DNA of 64,000 bases, taken from Bacteroidales bacterium. Its GTDB lineage: Bacteria; Bacteroidota; Bacteroidia; Bacteroidales; UBA1402. Below, piece after piece: positions 42,929-52,439 of the stretch. Each line of letters starts with the position of its first letter. The first letter of the stretch is position 1. The translations under genes were made by a program, and so were the position numbers. The notes under the pieces are model-generated. The model searched no databases. It was not told the origin of the DNA and was given only the letters and a program-made list of their open reading frames with translations. The stretch lies in assembly GCA_021373135.1 (NCBI GenBank), contig JAJFTH010000006.1, positions 310,001 to 374,000 on the forward strand. Reading direction: 5' to 3'.

Positions 42929-44249
42929 TATCTTCAGTTTTTACATGAGAATCATTCTTTTTATCCAGAAAAACCATTTTCCGTTTTTCCAGATTTTTAT
43001 ACATGCGGTCTTGAATTCTATCAATTGCAGCCTTAGGTAAATAGTTTTCAACTAATGGTCTTATGCTTGCCAAATATTTACCAATTATTAATGTAAATTG
43101 TGCCGAATTTATTTCTTTTATAAACTTCTCAATTCTACCACTTGCGCCATCGAATGATATTATAACTAAATGAGTTGAAGGAATAGTAAGCATGTCTTTA
43201 ATGACTCTGTTGATATGAGAATCCCCAAAACCATAACCAAATGTTACTATAGCTGAATTTGGACGACAAACAGCAGATGAAAAATCTCTAAATAATTCAG
43301 AATAGGGAAAATATGCAGTATCAATTCCTTTAGAAGAGTTTGGATAAATGACTGAAAAATCTTTTGGTTCTTTAGGTATTAAAGACTTACTTTCTTCTGC
43401 ACTAACTCCAAAATTAAGAGGTAATTTGACAATTGAGTCATTTTCAAACTTCCAATCAACAGATCCGTGTAATTTTACATATTTAACAACACCTTCAACA
43501 TATCTTGGCTCTCCTCTAATTCCCGGTGGGTTATAATGATAATCAAGTTCAAGTTTTGTCGTTCTGAAGACTGGCTTTATTTTTCCAATAAATCGGTCAA
43601 TTGTCAAGATTCCAGCATTATCAAGACCAAACTCAATGAATCGATCATAGTTTGTAGTAAAAATATTCGTTCTTTCCCTTGATGCAGCTCTACTTGAAAA
43701 ACTGATAAGAAAAGATTTTAATATTGATAATGCATCTATATAGTTTTTACTTTCTACAAATTTATTTTCCGTCTCAATAATCAAATTGATAAACTCAGTT
43801 AATTTTTGATTTATTTCGGTTTCAAGAGAAATGGCCGCTTTTTCACATTTTAGGATCTTTAACCCTTGATGTAATTCAATAGAACTTCTAAAATCATCTT
43901 CAATATTTGCAGAACCACGTCCAAACGTTTCAGCCGTTGTACTTGCCCAATCACTAATTTTGCTTGTGAATTTTGTGAAAACAATTCGATCCATTGCTTG
44001 TGATTTCACATCAGCTAATTCGGTTATTCCCATTGTAAATCCTGTACCCAATAATAATGAGAAATGCTCACTTTGAAAAATAGAGGTTAACCACGGCTCA
44101 ACTTCATCACGAATTGACGAAACCGTTTTTTCTATTGCATGTGATTCTTCATCTGAAAATTCATTAAATTCAAATTTTATATTTTTAAAGTACTTAACTT
44201 CATTATTTAGTTTAAGTATGTTTTCTTTTGTCCAATCAATTTCTTTCAT
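42921..44249 (-). CDS. SIR2-family effector of a SIR2-HerA defence pair
   Basis: A 442-aa protein with a SIR2-like Rossmann core spread over the chain: LLLGTGFTMG (65-74), TTNYDRF (198-204), KLHGSVDW (259-266) and FGYGFGDSHIN (337-347). The TTNYD, LHG and GYGFxDxHIN motifs are those of prokaryotic SIR2 defence effectors that hydrolyse NAD+. It starts the pair and overlaps herA by 8 bases. Expected action is abortive infection through NAD+ loss on phage infection; the trigger is not known from sequence. Confidence 0.92.
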   Translation of the reverse strand: MKEIDWTKENILKLNNEVKYFKNIKFEFNEFSDEESHAIEKTVSSIRDEVEPWLTSIFQSEHFSLLLGTGFTMGITELADVKSQAMDRIVFTKFTSKISDWASTTAETFGRGSANIEDDFRSSIELHQGLKILKCEKAAISLETEINQKLTEFINLIIETENKFVESKNYIDALSILKSFLISFSSRAASRERTNIFTTNYDRFIEFGLDNAGILTIDRFIGKIKPVFRTTKLELDYHYNPPGIRGEPRYVEGVVKYVKLHGSVDWKFENDSIVKLPLNFGVSAEESKSLIPKEPKDFSVIYPNSSKGIDTAYFPYSELFRDFSSAVCRPNSAIVTFGYGFGDSHINRVIKDMLTIPSTHLVIISFDGASGRIEKFIKEINSAQFTLIIGKYLASIRPLVENYLPKAAIDRIQDRMYKNLEKRKMVFLDKKNDSHVKTEDNE

Positions 44250-44333
44250 GATAATTTAAGGTTTTTCGTTGTTCTGGCCCTATTTCTTAATGCGATTATA
44301 GAATTACTTATCAATTAGTTGGTTTTTATGGAT

Positions 44334-46070
44334 TTAAAAGTTGCCACCTTTTTCAATTTTATCAACAATTTGCACGATCTCTTCAGGTATTTCTGATTTG
44401 TTGAAGTTTCTCGCAATTATAAATGGGTTTAGAATAACACCATAATTTTCTTGTGACCAACAACTTAATTTGCTAATTAATTTTTTTCCAGGAAGCAGAC
44501 TTAGTTTATTTAAAACCCATTGACAATCGACATATTCTCTCGCTCTTTCATTAACCGTCTTTAAGGTTAATTTATTGTCCTTCTTTTGGATTTCTGTTCC
44601 AAAATCATCATATAGTTCTAGTTTCATTAATTCGGAAAACTCTGATATTTTTTCATTTATTATTTCCAAACTAATATCTCCTTTTCTTTTTTTATTTTTG
44701 ATGATCCTATGAATTACGTTAGAGTCTAGTAAGAAGTTCTCAATCTCCTTTTTCCCCCATATGTGAAGATTAATATTATGATTTTTCGCATCCTCTATCC
44801 TTTCACTTTTTTCAACGTCAGTATGGTAGTCAGAGTCAAAAATGCAATATACCATTATACATAAACCTGTTTCAGTAAAAACTCTATTAGCACCTACGCA
44901 TCTTTGCCAACCACCCCAGCCTTCAACATGTACTTTGGGAATAATGTCAAAAGGATCATTTGTATCGGGGTATAACTTATTCTGAAAAATCCCTAATATT
45001 TTGATGTCATCTTTATCTCCTTCAACAATGAAAAACTTTTTATTTGAGAAAAGTCGAACAATATCTATATTGTGGACACTACCAATATCATCAATCAGCT
45101 TTTGAACAATTGGGGATTTATTCGCGAAAGTTAACCTTAGTTTTGTACTATCAATTGGTAAGATATTCTCAGCCTCAACCTCGGACATTATTTCTATAGA
45201 ATGTGTTGCAATGATTATTTGATCATATTTTGACTTAATTATACGGATTAGTTTCCTTTGCAAGTCTGCATGCATGTAAACATCTGGTTCATCTAAAATT
45301 ACAATACTATTGCAATTTGATCTTGCTAAAAACCATATTGTTTGAAGCCACATTTGTAATCCATGCCCCATCCAACCTATTTCTGCAGTAAAACCACCAT
45401 CTCTAATCCATAGTTCAAGAGGATCACCAGAAAAACCATTTAAATTTTCAATATTATCAACGCTCAAACCCTTCCATGTTTTTTCAGCAAGCTCTTTAAA
45501 TCGAATAAAATCAGCATTGTAATATTTAATTTGATTTCGAAAATTTCTTGAACTCAGCCTAGTTAATAAATTGGATTGTACCGTATCATATTTAATTATT
45601 TTTTCATCTGTCAAAACAGGAGAAATTTGTGGTAAGATATTAATGACAGGAACTTCTATTAGATTAGCCTGTTTTTTATTTTTAATCTGTTCCCCATTTG
45701 AGTCAAATATTATTGAAAATATTTTAGCATTCTCACCAATGTATGTTTCAATTCTTACCCCATTTGAAAACTCTACATTAATTCTTGAAGGAGAATTACC
45801 GTATTGATAAAAAATGTTTTGCGTTGATATGCCTAAATTATCAATAGATGGATTTACACCATATAATGTATCTTTTGTTTTAATCCATAAAGGAGAAGGG
45901 ATGTAGTTTAGGTTTTTATACCTGTTGGTTACTACTGAAGTTATTCTTAAAGCCTCTATTAGGGTGGATTTTCCAGCATTATTTTTCCCAACAAGAATTG
46001 ACAATTCTTTAAAAGTCATTGATGTGTTTTGAAAGCATCTAAAGTTCTTTATCTCAACTTTTCTTATCAT
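44334..46070 (-). CDS. OLD-family ATPase/TOPRIM nuclease-like protein
   Basis: A 578-aa protein from the ATG at 46070. The AAA part has MIRKVEIKNFRCFQN, Walker A VGKNNAGKSTLIE (27-39), then IVILDEPDVYMHADLQ and IIIATHSIEIMSEV. The TOPRIM part (about 355-480) has FFIVEGDKDDIKIL with catalytic Glu and CIFDSDYHTD. This is the OLD layout (as in P2 Old and the ATPase of Gabija/PARIS-type systems). Its start is one base after the stop of the restriction enzyme gene, so translation is coupled. It may be an accessory of that system, or an independent exclusion gene. Confidence 0.88.
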   Translation of the reverse strand: MIRKVEIKNFRCFQNTSMTFKELSILVGKNNAGKSTLIEALRITSVVTNRYKNLNYIPSPLWIKTKDTLYGVNPSIDNLGISTQNIFYQYGNSPSRINVEFSNGVRIETYIGENAKIFSIIFDSNGEQIKNKKQANLIEVPVINILPQISPVLTDEKIIKYDTVQSNLLTRLSSRNFRNQIKYYNADFIRFKELAEKTWKGLSVDNIENLNGFSGDPLELWIRDGGFTAEIGWMGHGLQMWLQTIWFLARSNCNSIVILDEPDVYMHADLQRKLIRIIKSKYDQIIIATHSIEIMSEVEAENILPIDSTKLRLTFANKSPIVQKLIDDIGSVHNIDIVRLFSNKKFFIVEGDKDDIKILGIFQNKLYPDTNDPFDIIPKVHVEGWGGWQRCVGANRVFTETGLCIMVYCIFDSDYHTDVEKSERIEDAKNHNINLHIWGKKEIENFLLDSNVIHRIIKNKKRKGDISLEIINEKISEFSELMKLELYDDFGTEIQKKDNKLTLKTVNERAREYVDCQWVLNKLSLLPGKKLISKLSCWSQENYGVILNPFIIARNFNKSEIPEEIVQIVDKIEKGGNF

Positions 46071-46071
46071 T

Positions 46072-49000
46072 TTATTTGAGGCTTGGAATAGTTTTAAGAA
46101 TTTCCACTGTTTGCACACTCACATTAATAACACTTAGCAGCAAGTCCAGTATATAGCGTGGATTGTTGGTTTCGCGGGACCAGTCGTTGGGGTCGTTGCG
46201 GATGGCGGAGTCTTTGTGGGTGGTGATTTGGTAGCGTTCCATGATCCATTCGATGGCGCTTTTGCCGTTGACGATGTAGGAGTAGGCTTGGGCGGGGATG
46301 TTCTGGATGGTGATGCGACTGTTGTAGAGGATGGTGTCTTTTTGATCTTTTTTGGGGAAGCGCATCTTTTCTACCCGGAAGAAGGTGTAATCTTCCTCGG
46401 TATGAGCGGAGTGGCTGTCGTTGAGTATTTTTGAATCGGATGGTGCTTCGCCGTTGATGGTGATGCCTTCGAAGGCCGGGACGGTTTCGTAATTGAGGTG
46501 CAGGTCGGCTAATTTGCGGCCGGCTTTGCTAAATGACCAGAAATCACGGGGCTCGTCAACGAGGGGAATGCGTGGCAGCATAATTTTGAGGTCAGAGATG
46601 AATTGGTTGCGATATTCGGGACTATGGAGAAAGCCGTAAACGTAGTAAAAGAGGTCTTCTTTGGTTACACTTTTACCATAAACCCTTATTGCTTGTTTGA
46701 GAATAAAGTCTGATACGCCATCTTTTTGTATAAAATCGGAATATGATTCACATTCGTCAAACAGGGAAAGACTTTCTTTTTTGCGTTCTTCGTAGTAATA
46801 AAGTGGAAAACATTGACCATTCATTAAAATTTGGAGGTCAGGTATGCAATCAACAATTAAAACTGAAAAATCCTTATTTGATCCCATCCCCGTAATACAT
46901 ATTACTTTGTTTCCAATATCAGATTTCGGATATAATTTTGTGCTTAATCCAGGGCTTTCAAGTAAGTTTACATCATAGTATAATAGCTGTTTACAGAAAG
47001 GGCGATATGAAGTTGTGCGATGGTTCTCTATTTGAAAATTATGGTCAATATTGTTTTTTAAATCATTACGTAATGCTCGAGTCCAACTAATTTTCTTGGG
47101 GTCGTTAACAATAAAATTTTCAGCAATCAAATTTGGATTATTTTGTTTGGCAATTAAGAATGCGTCTTTTTGTTGATTATAAAAGCCAATCATACGGAAC
47201 ATGTTCTTATCAATTTCGTTTTTTGAGAAATTATAGACCCATGCATCGCGATTGGAAGCAATACCGATTGCATACGTATTGAAGACTGTCTGTGATTTTA
47301 AATTGAACTTTTTTTCCGGCGCAAGAGGTATAAACGTCCCAAATACATCATTCCGTTGACTGGTCCAGTCTCCATGTTTATTGGGCTTCAAAATATTCCA
47401 GGTCATTTCAGGATTATCAACCGAGCCGAATTTATGAATCATATTCAGCTTCTCTTCACGCGAAAGATAGTCACCAATGTCGTGATAATGAATCACGGCT
47501 TTCCCGGATTTGGCTCCGAGATTTTTTACTAAGAAAGTAATGGCAATGGGCGTGCGTGAACCTGAACCGAAAATCTTACCGCCTTCTTTGCGGGAAAGTT
47601 CGCCGCTGGTGCGTTGATTACCACGTAGGTCGAAGACATAAATGGCCGAAAACTCTTTTTCCAAACACTTGCGGAACCCGTCTGTGCTGTTGCCGTCGAG
47701 CCATGCCCCGTTGGATACAAAAGCAATAATGCCGCCGTGTTCCGGATCCAGGCGGTCGGTACTCCAACGGAAGGCTTTGATGTATGCATCGTACAGTGAT
47801 TTGTTGAGCCCTGCCGTTGATTCTTTGGCATAGCTGTTGGCAATTTTGCTGTCCAATACCGGATAACTTTGATTCTGTGCATTGTCGTTGGCCGACTTTT
47901 GCCCGATGGAATACGGCGGATTCCCCATGATCACCCTCAACGGTGCTTTCTTTTGGGCGATAACGCGATCGGAGTTCTGGACGAACATTTCCGAAAACAG
48001 CTTTTCGCTTTCGTCGGTTTCTCCCAACTGGAAGGTGTCGGTCAGGCAGATGCCGTCGAAGGGTTTGTATTCATTGGTGTTCCGCAAATCGTGGAACGTG
48101 TTTTCGATGTTGATGGCGGCGATGTAGTAGGCAAGCAGTACGATTTCGTTGGCATGGAGTTCGCGGGCGTATTTGCGTTCTAAGTCCTCGGGTTTGATCA
48201 GGCCGCTTTGCAGCAGGCGGGTGATAAAGGTGCCCGTGCCCGTGAAGGGATCGAGGATGTGGATGTTTTCGTCGGAAATGGAGCGGCCGAATTCTTTTTG
48301 AAGGATGGCGTCAACCGAATGGATGATGAAATCGACCACTTCAATGGGCGTATAGACGATGCCGAGTTTTTCGACCATCTTTGGGAAAGCGGTTTTGAAA
48401 AACTTGTCGTAAAGTTCCACTATAACGCGTTGTCTGCCTTCGGCACTGTCAACTTTGGCGCGGGTCTTGACGGATTCGTAAAACTTTTGGAGGGTTTCGG
48501 TGTCTTTTTCGATGGATTGTGCTTCCAGCAGGTCCAGCATCTTTTGCATGGAAACCGAAATGGCGTTGTTCTGAACGAAGGAGTACCCTTCAAAGAGTGC
48601 TTCGAAAACAGGTTTGGTGATGATATGCTGGGAGAGCATTTCCACGGCTTCGCTTTCCGTGATGGACGGGTTGATGTTCTTTTGCAGTCCGGTGAGGAAT
48701 TCCTGAAAGGCTTTTTGGTGCTCACCTTCTTCGCCGATCAGTTTATTGATACGGGCGATGTGCCGTTCGGCAATTTGAGCCACATCTTTCGCCCATTGCT
48801 CCCAGTAACGGCGGTCACCTACTTTCAGCACCATGCGGGCGAAGATCACGTTTTGCAACTCATTGAATTGCACGGTCAGTTGTTGGTTGAAAGCGGCACT
48901 GGCATTGCCCAAAGCTGCTTCGGAATCTCTTAGGCTGCCCGAACCCGGAACGTCCGGATAGCCGTTGTCCGGCCTTCCGACCAAAATCTGGTTAGGTCGT

Positions 49001-50997
49001 TTCTTGTTGAGCTCAATTTTATTGACCGTGGCATTGAAACGGTCGTCGTGGGCACGAAGGGCGTTCAGTACCGTCCACACCACCTTGTAGCGTTCGTTGT
49101 CATCCAATGCTTTGTCCGCTTCGATGTTGGCCGGAACGACCACCGGAATGATGATGTAACCGTATTTCTTACCCGGTGCTTTTCGCATAACACGGCCAAC
49201 CGATTGCACGACATCCACTTGTGAATTGCGTGCTGACAGGAAAAGCACGGCATCTAAGGATGGCACGTCCACGCCTTCGCTCAGGCAACGGACATTGGTC
49301 AGTATGCGGCATTCGTTGGACTCATCAGATGGTGTTTTCAGCCATGCTAATTTTTCATCCCGCACGGGAGCGGACATGGTTCCATCAACGTGATCGGAAA
49401 CAACAACGGCCATCTTTTCCCGTTTTTCTTCGGGTAAGCTTTCATGGTAATGGGAAGTGACGGTGTTGAAGGTCTCGGTTATTTTCTTCGAGGTTTTGAT
49501 GTTTTGGCAGAAGGCTACTGCCCGCTGCATAGGGTCGGGATCGCTTTCTTTAAGGACACCGGCATCTCCCAGTATTTGTTTGGAAAGGGCATTGATGCAG
49601 CCGATGAGTTTGGATGCATCATCCGAATTGATTTCGTTGTTTTCATCGGCCACCATTTGTTGTACAGAGGCCGGCATATCGTTTTCACTCACGGTGAGGA
49701 TCAGCACCTTGTAGTCCGAAAGCAAATCTTTTTCCACGGCTTCTCCAAAACCGATTCGATAGATTTCTTTGCCGTAGAGTTGCACGTCGTCCATGGAACA
49801 AAGGATGGCCTCCGCCTGCGCGGCTTTTGATTTGGAGTCCTCACTGTACAGGCGAGGCGTTGCCGTCATGTAGAGTCTGCGCTTAGCTTGAAGGAAGGTG
49901 TTGTCGTGTACCTTGGTAAAGGCGGAGGAGTCTTCTCCGGAAAGCGTCACCCCCGTGGTACGGTGGGCTTCATCGCAAACGATCAGGTCAAAGATGCCGT
50001 AGGCTTCCTGCCGGATCAGTTCGGCCTGTGCGTTTGCAATCACTTCGATGGACTGGTAAGTGGAGAAGACCACGGTCATGCCTTTGGACTCGTTTTTACG
50101 GATATCCTTAAATTGATGCAGAATACTTTTTACATCGGTTGATGCGGGGAGTGCTAGGTCAATAACACTGTAACCATCAGTGTCTTCGAATTTTGATTTT
50201 TTCCGGGAGACTTCGGTGTCCGAGCAGATGCATATAGCGTTGATCGGCTCGCCGGCATCGGCAAACCATTCCCGCAAAGTCTGGCCAAGCAAGGCGATGG
50301 ACGGGACCAAAAACAAAATCAGACCTTTTCCGCCGGTTTCATTTTCGGCTATTTTCAGGGAGGTGAAGGTTTTTCCCGTACCGCATGCCATGATGAGTTT
50401 GCCGCGGTCTGAGGTTTGAAAGTATTCGTGTGCCTTGTCAATGGCTTTGATTTGATGCGGAAGTGGCGTTTTCTTCGCCACCCTATATGCTTCTCCGAAA
50501 AGACCTTTTTCTAGCTTTTCCCAATCGACTGGGGCTACTTCCAGATCGTGCAGGTTGATGCGGGTGACGGGCGGGTGTTGATGGCGGATGGTGGTTTCGG
50601 CATTAGGCCCCCAGTGATTGGTGGTCGATATCCACAACCGTTGTGAAAAACCAACCGTTTGCAGGTGCTCGTCTAAGAAGGTTTTGCTGGAGGTGGAGAG
50701 GAAGGAATCCACAGCGGGTTTGTCGATGGAAGTACTCTCTTGAAAGCATTTGCATTGAACCGCCCAGTAATCGCCGCCATGGGTCAAGGCAACCAAGTCG
50801 ATACCGGTGTCTTTTCCGCCGAAATCTTTCTTGGCAGGAAATTCGTTCCAAAGCCATACGTTTTTAAACTGCGGGGCATATTTCGGGTCGGTGAGCAAAT
50901 AAGCTTGCATCAGCCGTTCGAAGCGGGTGCCTTTGTCGCGTTCGGAAAAAGATTGTTTGCGGAATTTGTTCAGAACGGCTTGAAAAGGCGTCGGCAT
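46072..50997 (-). CDS. single-chain type ISP restriction-modification enzyme (LlaGI/LlaBIII-like)
   Basis: A 1641-aa protein with the full type ISP order. The N-terminal Mrr-like nuclease has TGIDLVAL (Asp67) and QCKCF (Gln81, Lys83). A superfamily 2 helicase has Walker A ACGTGKT (204-210), DEAH in VCDEAHRTTG and RCLSEGVDVPSLDAVLFL, QSVGRVMRKAPGKKYG. A helical coupler follows, then an N6-adenine methyltransferase with DPFTGTGTF (about 916) and NPPYS (about 1024), and a C-terminal target-recognition region from about 1200. LlaGI and LlaBIII are about 1570-1580 aa. It restricts by head-on translocation of two enzymes on unmethylated sites. It leads the operon with the OLD gene. Confidence 0.95.
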   Translation of the reverse strand: MPTPFQAVLNKFRKQSFSERDKGTRFERLMQAYLLTDPKYAPQFKNVWLWNEFPAKKDFGGKDTGIDLVALTHGGDYWAVQCKCFQESTSIDKPAVDSFLSTSSKTFLDEHLQTVGFSQRLWISTTNHWGPNAETTIRHQHPPVTRINLHDLEVAPVDWEKLEKGLFGEAYRVAKKTPLPHQIKAIDKAHEYFQTSDRGKLIMACGTGKTFTSLKIAENETGGKGLILFLVPSIALLGQTLREWFADAGEPINAICICSDTEVSRKKSKFEDTDGYSVIDLALPASTDVKSILHQFKDIRKNESKGMTVVFSTYQSIEVIANAQAELIRQEAYGIFDLIVCDEAHRTTGVTLSGEDSSAFTKVHDNTFLQAKRRLYMTATPRLYSEDSKSKAAQAEAILCSMDDVQLYGKEIYRIGFGEAVEKDLLSDYKVLILTVSENDMPASVQQMVADENNEINSDDASKLIGCINALSKQILGDAGVLKESDPDPMQRAVAFCQNIKTSKKITETFNTVTSHYHESLPEEKREKMAVVVSDHVDGTMSAPVRDEKLAWLKTPSDESNECRILTNVRCLSEGVDVPSLDAVLFLSARNSQVDVVQSVGRVMRKAPGKKYGYIIIPVVVPANIEADKALDDNERYKVVWTVLNALRAHDDRFNATVNKIELNKKRPNQILVGRPDNGYPDVPGSGSLRDSEAALGNASAAFNQQLTVQFNELQNVIFARMVLKVGDRRYWEQWAKDVAQIAERHIARINKLIGEEGEHQKAFQEFLTGLQKNINPSITESEAVEMLSQHIITKPVFEALFEGYSFVQNNAISVSMQKMLDLLEAQSIEKDTETLQKFYESVKTRAKVDSAEGRQRVIVELYDKFFKTAFPKMVEKLGIVYTPIEVVDFIIHSVDAILQKEFGRSISDENIHILDPFTGTGTFITRLLQSGLIKPEDLERKYARELHANEIVLLAYYIAAINIENTFHDLRNTNEYKPFDGICLTDTFQLGETDESEKLFSEMFVQNSDRVIAQKKAPLRVIMGNPPYSIGQKSANDNAQNQSYPVLDSKIANSYAKESTAGLNKSLYDAYIKAFRWSTDRLDPEHGGIIAFVSNGAWLDGNSTDGFRKCLEKEFSAIYVFDLRGNQRTSGELSRKEGGKIFGSGSRTPIAITFLVKNLGAKSGKAVIHYHDIGDYLSREEKLNMIHKFGSVDNPEMTWNILKPNKHGDWTSQRNDVFGTFIPLAPEKKFNLKSQTVFNTYAIGIASNRDAWVYNFSKNEIDKNMFRMIGFYNQQKDAFLIAKQNNPNLIAENFIVNDPKKISWTRALRNDLKNNIDHNFQIENHRTTSYRPFCKQLLYYDVNLLESPGLSTKLYPKSDIGNKVICITGMGSNKDFSVLIVDCIPDLQILMNGQCFPLYYYEERKKESLSLFDECESYSDFIQKDGVSDFILKQAIRVYGKSVTKEDLFYYVYGFLHSPEYRNQFISDLKIMLPRIPLVDEPRDFWSFSKAGRKLADLHLNYETVPAFEGITINGEAPSDSKILNDSHSAHTEEDYTFFRVEKMRFPKKDQKDTILYNSRITIQNIPAQAYSYIVNGKSAIEWIMERYQITTHKDSAIRNDPNDWSRETNNPRYILDLLLSVINVSVQTVEILKTIPSLK

Positions 50998-51129
50998 GAC
51001 AGTTGGTTTTTAACGGTATCCTACAAATATCAGGAAAATTTGGGATAATTCTAAGTAAGGTTAATAAATTATTTTTTTTTGAGGTTTACAGGATGAAAAA
51101 GAAAACCATCATTATTTGATTAAAAAAGC

Positions 51130-51137
51130 TATTTTTG
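51130..51137 (+). promoter_or_regulatory. Bacteroidota -7 element (TATTTTTG) before the antiporter gene
   Basis: A perfect TAnnTTTG match 22 bases before the start codon at 51160, in the divergent region between the restriction enzyme and antiporter genes. No well spaced -33 TTG was found. Confidence 0.4.
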
Positions 51138-51159
51138 TGTAGACTAACAATAGAATTTT

Positions 51160-52428
51160 ATGCAGATAACGACTGTATTGATAGCTCTCGGACTTCTTAT
51201 CTTTTTTTCGCATGTGTTGAATGCTTTTTTTGATAAGATTCGGATATCAAATGTGCTTTTTTTGATTCTTATCGGTTTGGTGGTCGGGCCTGTTATGGGA
51301 TGGGTTTCGCCGGCATATCTGGGACAGTTCGGCAGTGTTTTTACCACCATCACTTTGATTGTAATACTTTTTGAGAGTGGTACCAGTCTGGATATTGTTA
51401 TGTTGAAAAAGTCCTTTTTAGGTGCGTCGCTTCTTACGATACTTAATTTTGTCGGAGCTCTGTTTTTCGGCTATATTCTTGGCCGCCTCTTACTGAATCT
51501 TGATATTTTGCATAGCCTTTTTCTGGGAGCGGCATTGGGAGGAACATCTTCGGCTGTGGTCATACCGATGATCAGACAGCTGAAGTCCGGTCAAAAGGCA
51601 GAAACGGTGCTCTATTTGGAATCGGCCTTAAGTGATGTATTGTGTTTAGTGGTGGCATTGGCTTTGCTGAGCGGCATAGAAGTCGGTGAAGTTAGTGTTG
51701 CCGGAATTTTTCAAAATATGGCTGTTTCTTTTCTGTTTGCCATTTTACTGGGTGCTTTTATCGGTTTCTTTTGGATACTGATTCTTAAGAAGTATTTGAA
51801 GAATGTCAGCAATTCTATGTTTACCTCTTTTGCTTTGGCTTTTATTTTGTATGGTGTTTCTGAAAATTTAGGCCTGAACGGGGGTATATGTGTATTATCT
51901 TATGGTATTATGGTCGGGAATACAGGCAATATCGGTTTTGTAAAAAAACGACTGACGGATTCGGAAGATGCTACTTTGAGTAAGAACGAACGAAGTTTCT
52001 TTTCAGAAATAGTCTTTGTACTCCAGACTTATTTTTTTGTTTACATTGGCATCAGTATCCAATTGAACAGTGTTTGGCACATCCTCGTAGGATTGATGAT
52101 GGTTGTCGCAACTTTTGCCTTTAGGTTTTTAACCGTTAAGACACTGGGAAAGAAAGACCTGAGTGTGCGGGATATAAAATTGATTACCTCGATGGGACCC
52201 AAAGGATTGGTCGCCGCTGTCCTGGCTTCATTGCCTTTGCAAAATGCACTGGAACAAGCAAGCACGGCAATCGGCAAACCGGATTTGCAGACGCAGGCCG
52301 ATGCTCTGGTGTTAAGCGGCCAAACCATTCAGGATGTTGCTTATGCTGTAGTGCTGATCAGTATTATTTGTTGTTCTGTGATGGTTTGGATGGTTGAACA
52401 TCGGAAAGAAGCCGATGATAGAGTATAG
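51160..52428 (+). CDS. cation:proton antiporter (CPA family)
   Basis: A 422-aa membrane protein with about 12 helices. The NhaP/CPA-type features include LIGLVVGPVMGW, the LFESGTSLD motif in the fifth helix region, and FLGAALGGTSSAVVIPMIRQ followed by LESALSDVLCLVVALALL, where the acidic pair forms the ion site. It lacks TrkA-type C-terminal domains. The likely role is Na+ or K+ extrusion in exchange for protons. It is divergent from the restriction enzyme and converges with the metallophosphoesterase gene (11 bases between stops). Confidence 0.92.
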   Translation: MQITTVLIALGLLIFFSHVLNAFFDKIRISNVLFLILIGLVVGPVMGWVSPAYLGQFGSVFTTITLIVILFESGTSLDIVMLKKSFLGASLLTILNFVGALFFGYILGRLLLNLDILHSLFLGAALGGTSSAVVIPMIRQLKSGQKAETVLYLESALSDVLCLVVALALLSGIEVGEVSVAGIFQNMAVSFLFAILLGAFIGFFWILILKKYLKNVSNSMFTSFALAFILYGVSENLGLNGGICVLSYGIMVGNTGNIGFVKKRLTDSEDATLSKNERSFFSEIVFVLQTYFFVYIGISIQLNSVWHILVGLMMVVATFAFRFLTVKTLGKKDLSVRDIKLITSMGPKGLVAAVLASLPLQNALEQASTAIGKPDLQTQADALVLSGQTIQDVAYAVVLISIICCSVMVWMVEHRKEADDRV

Positions 52429-52439
52429 AAATCTTTATT

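Noticed and set aside
48208..48933. 241-codon plus-strand frame opposite the type ISP enzyme
   Set aside because: Phe-, Gly- and Asp-rich shadow of the coupler and methyltransferase region; no family match.
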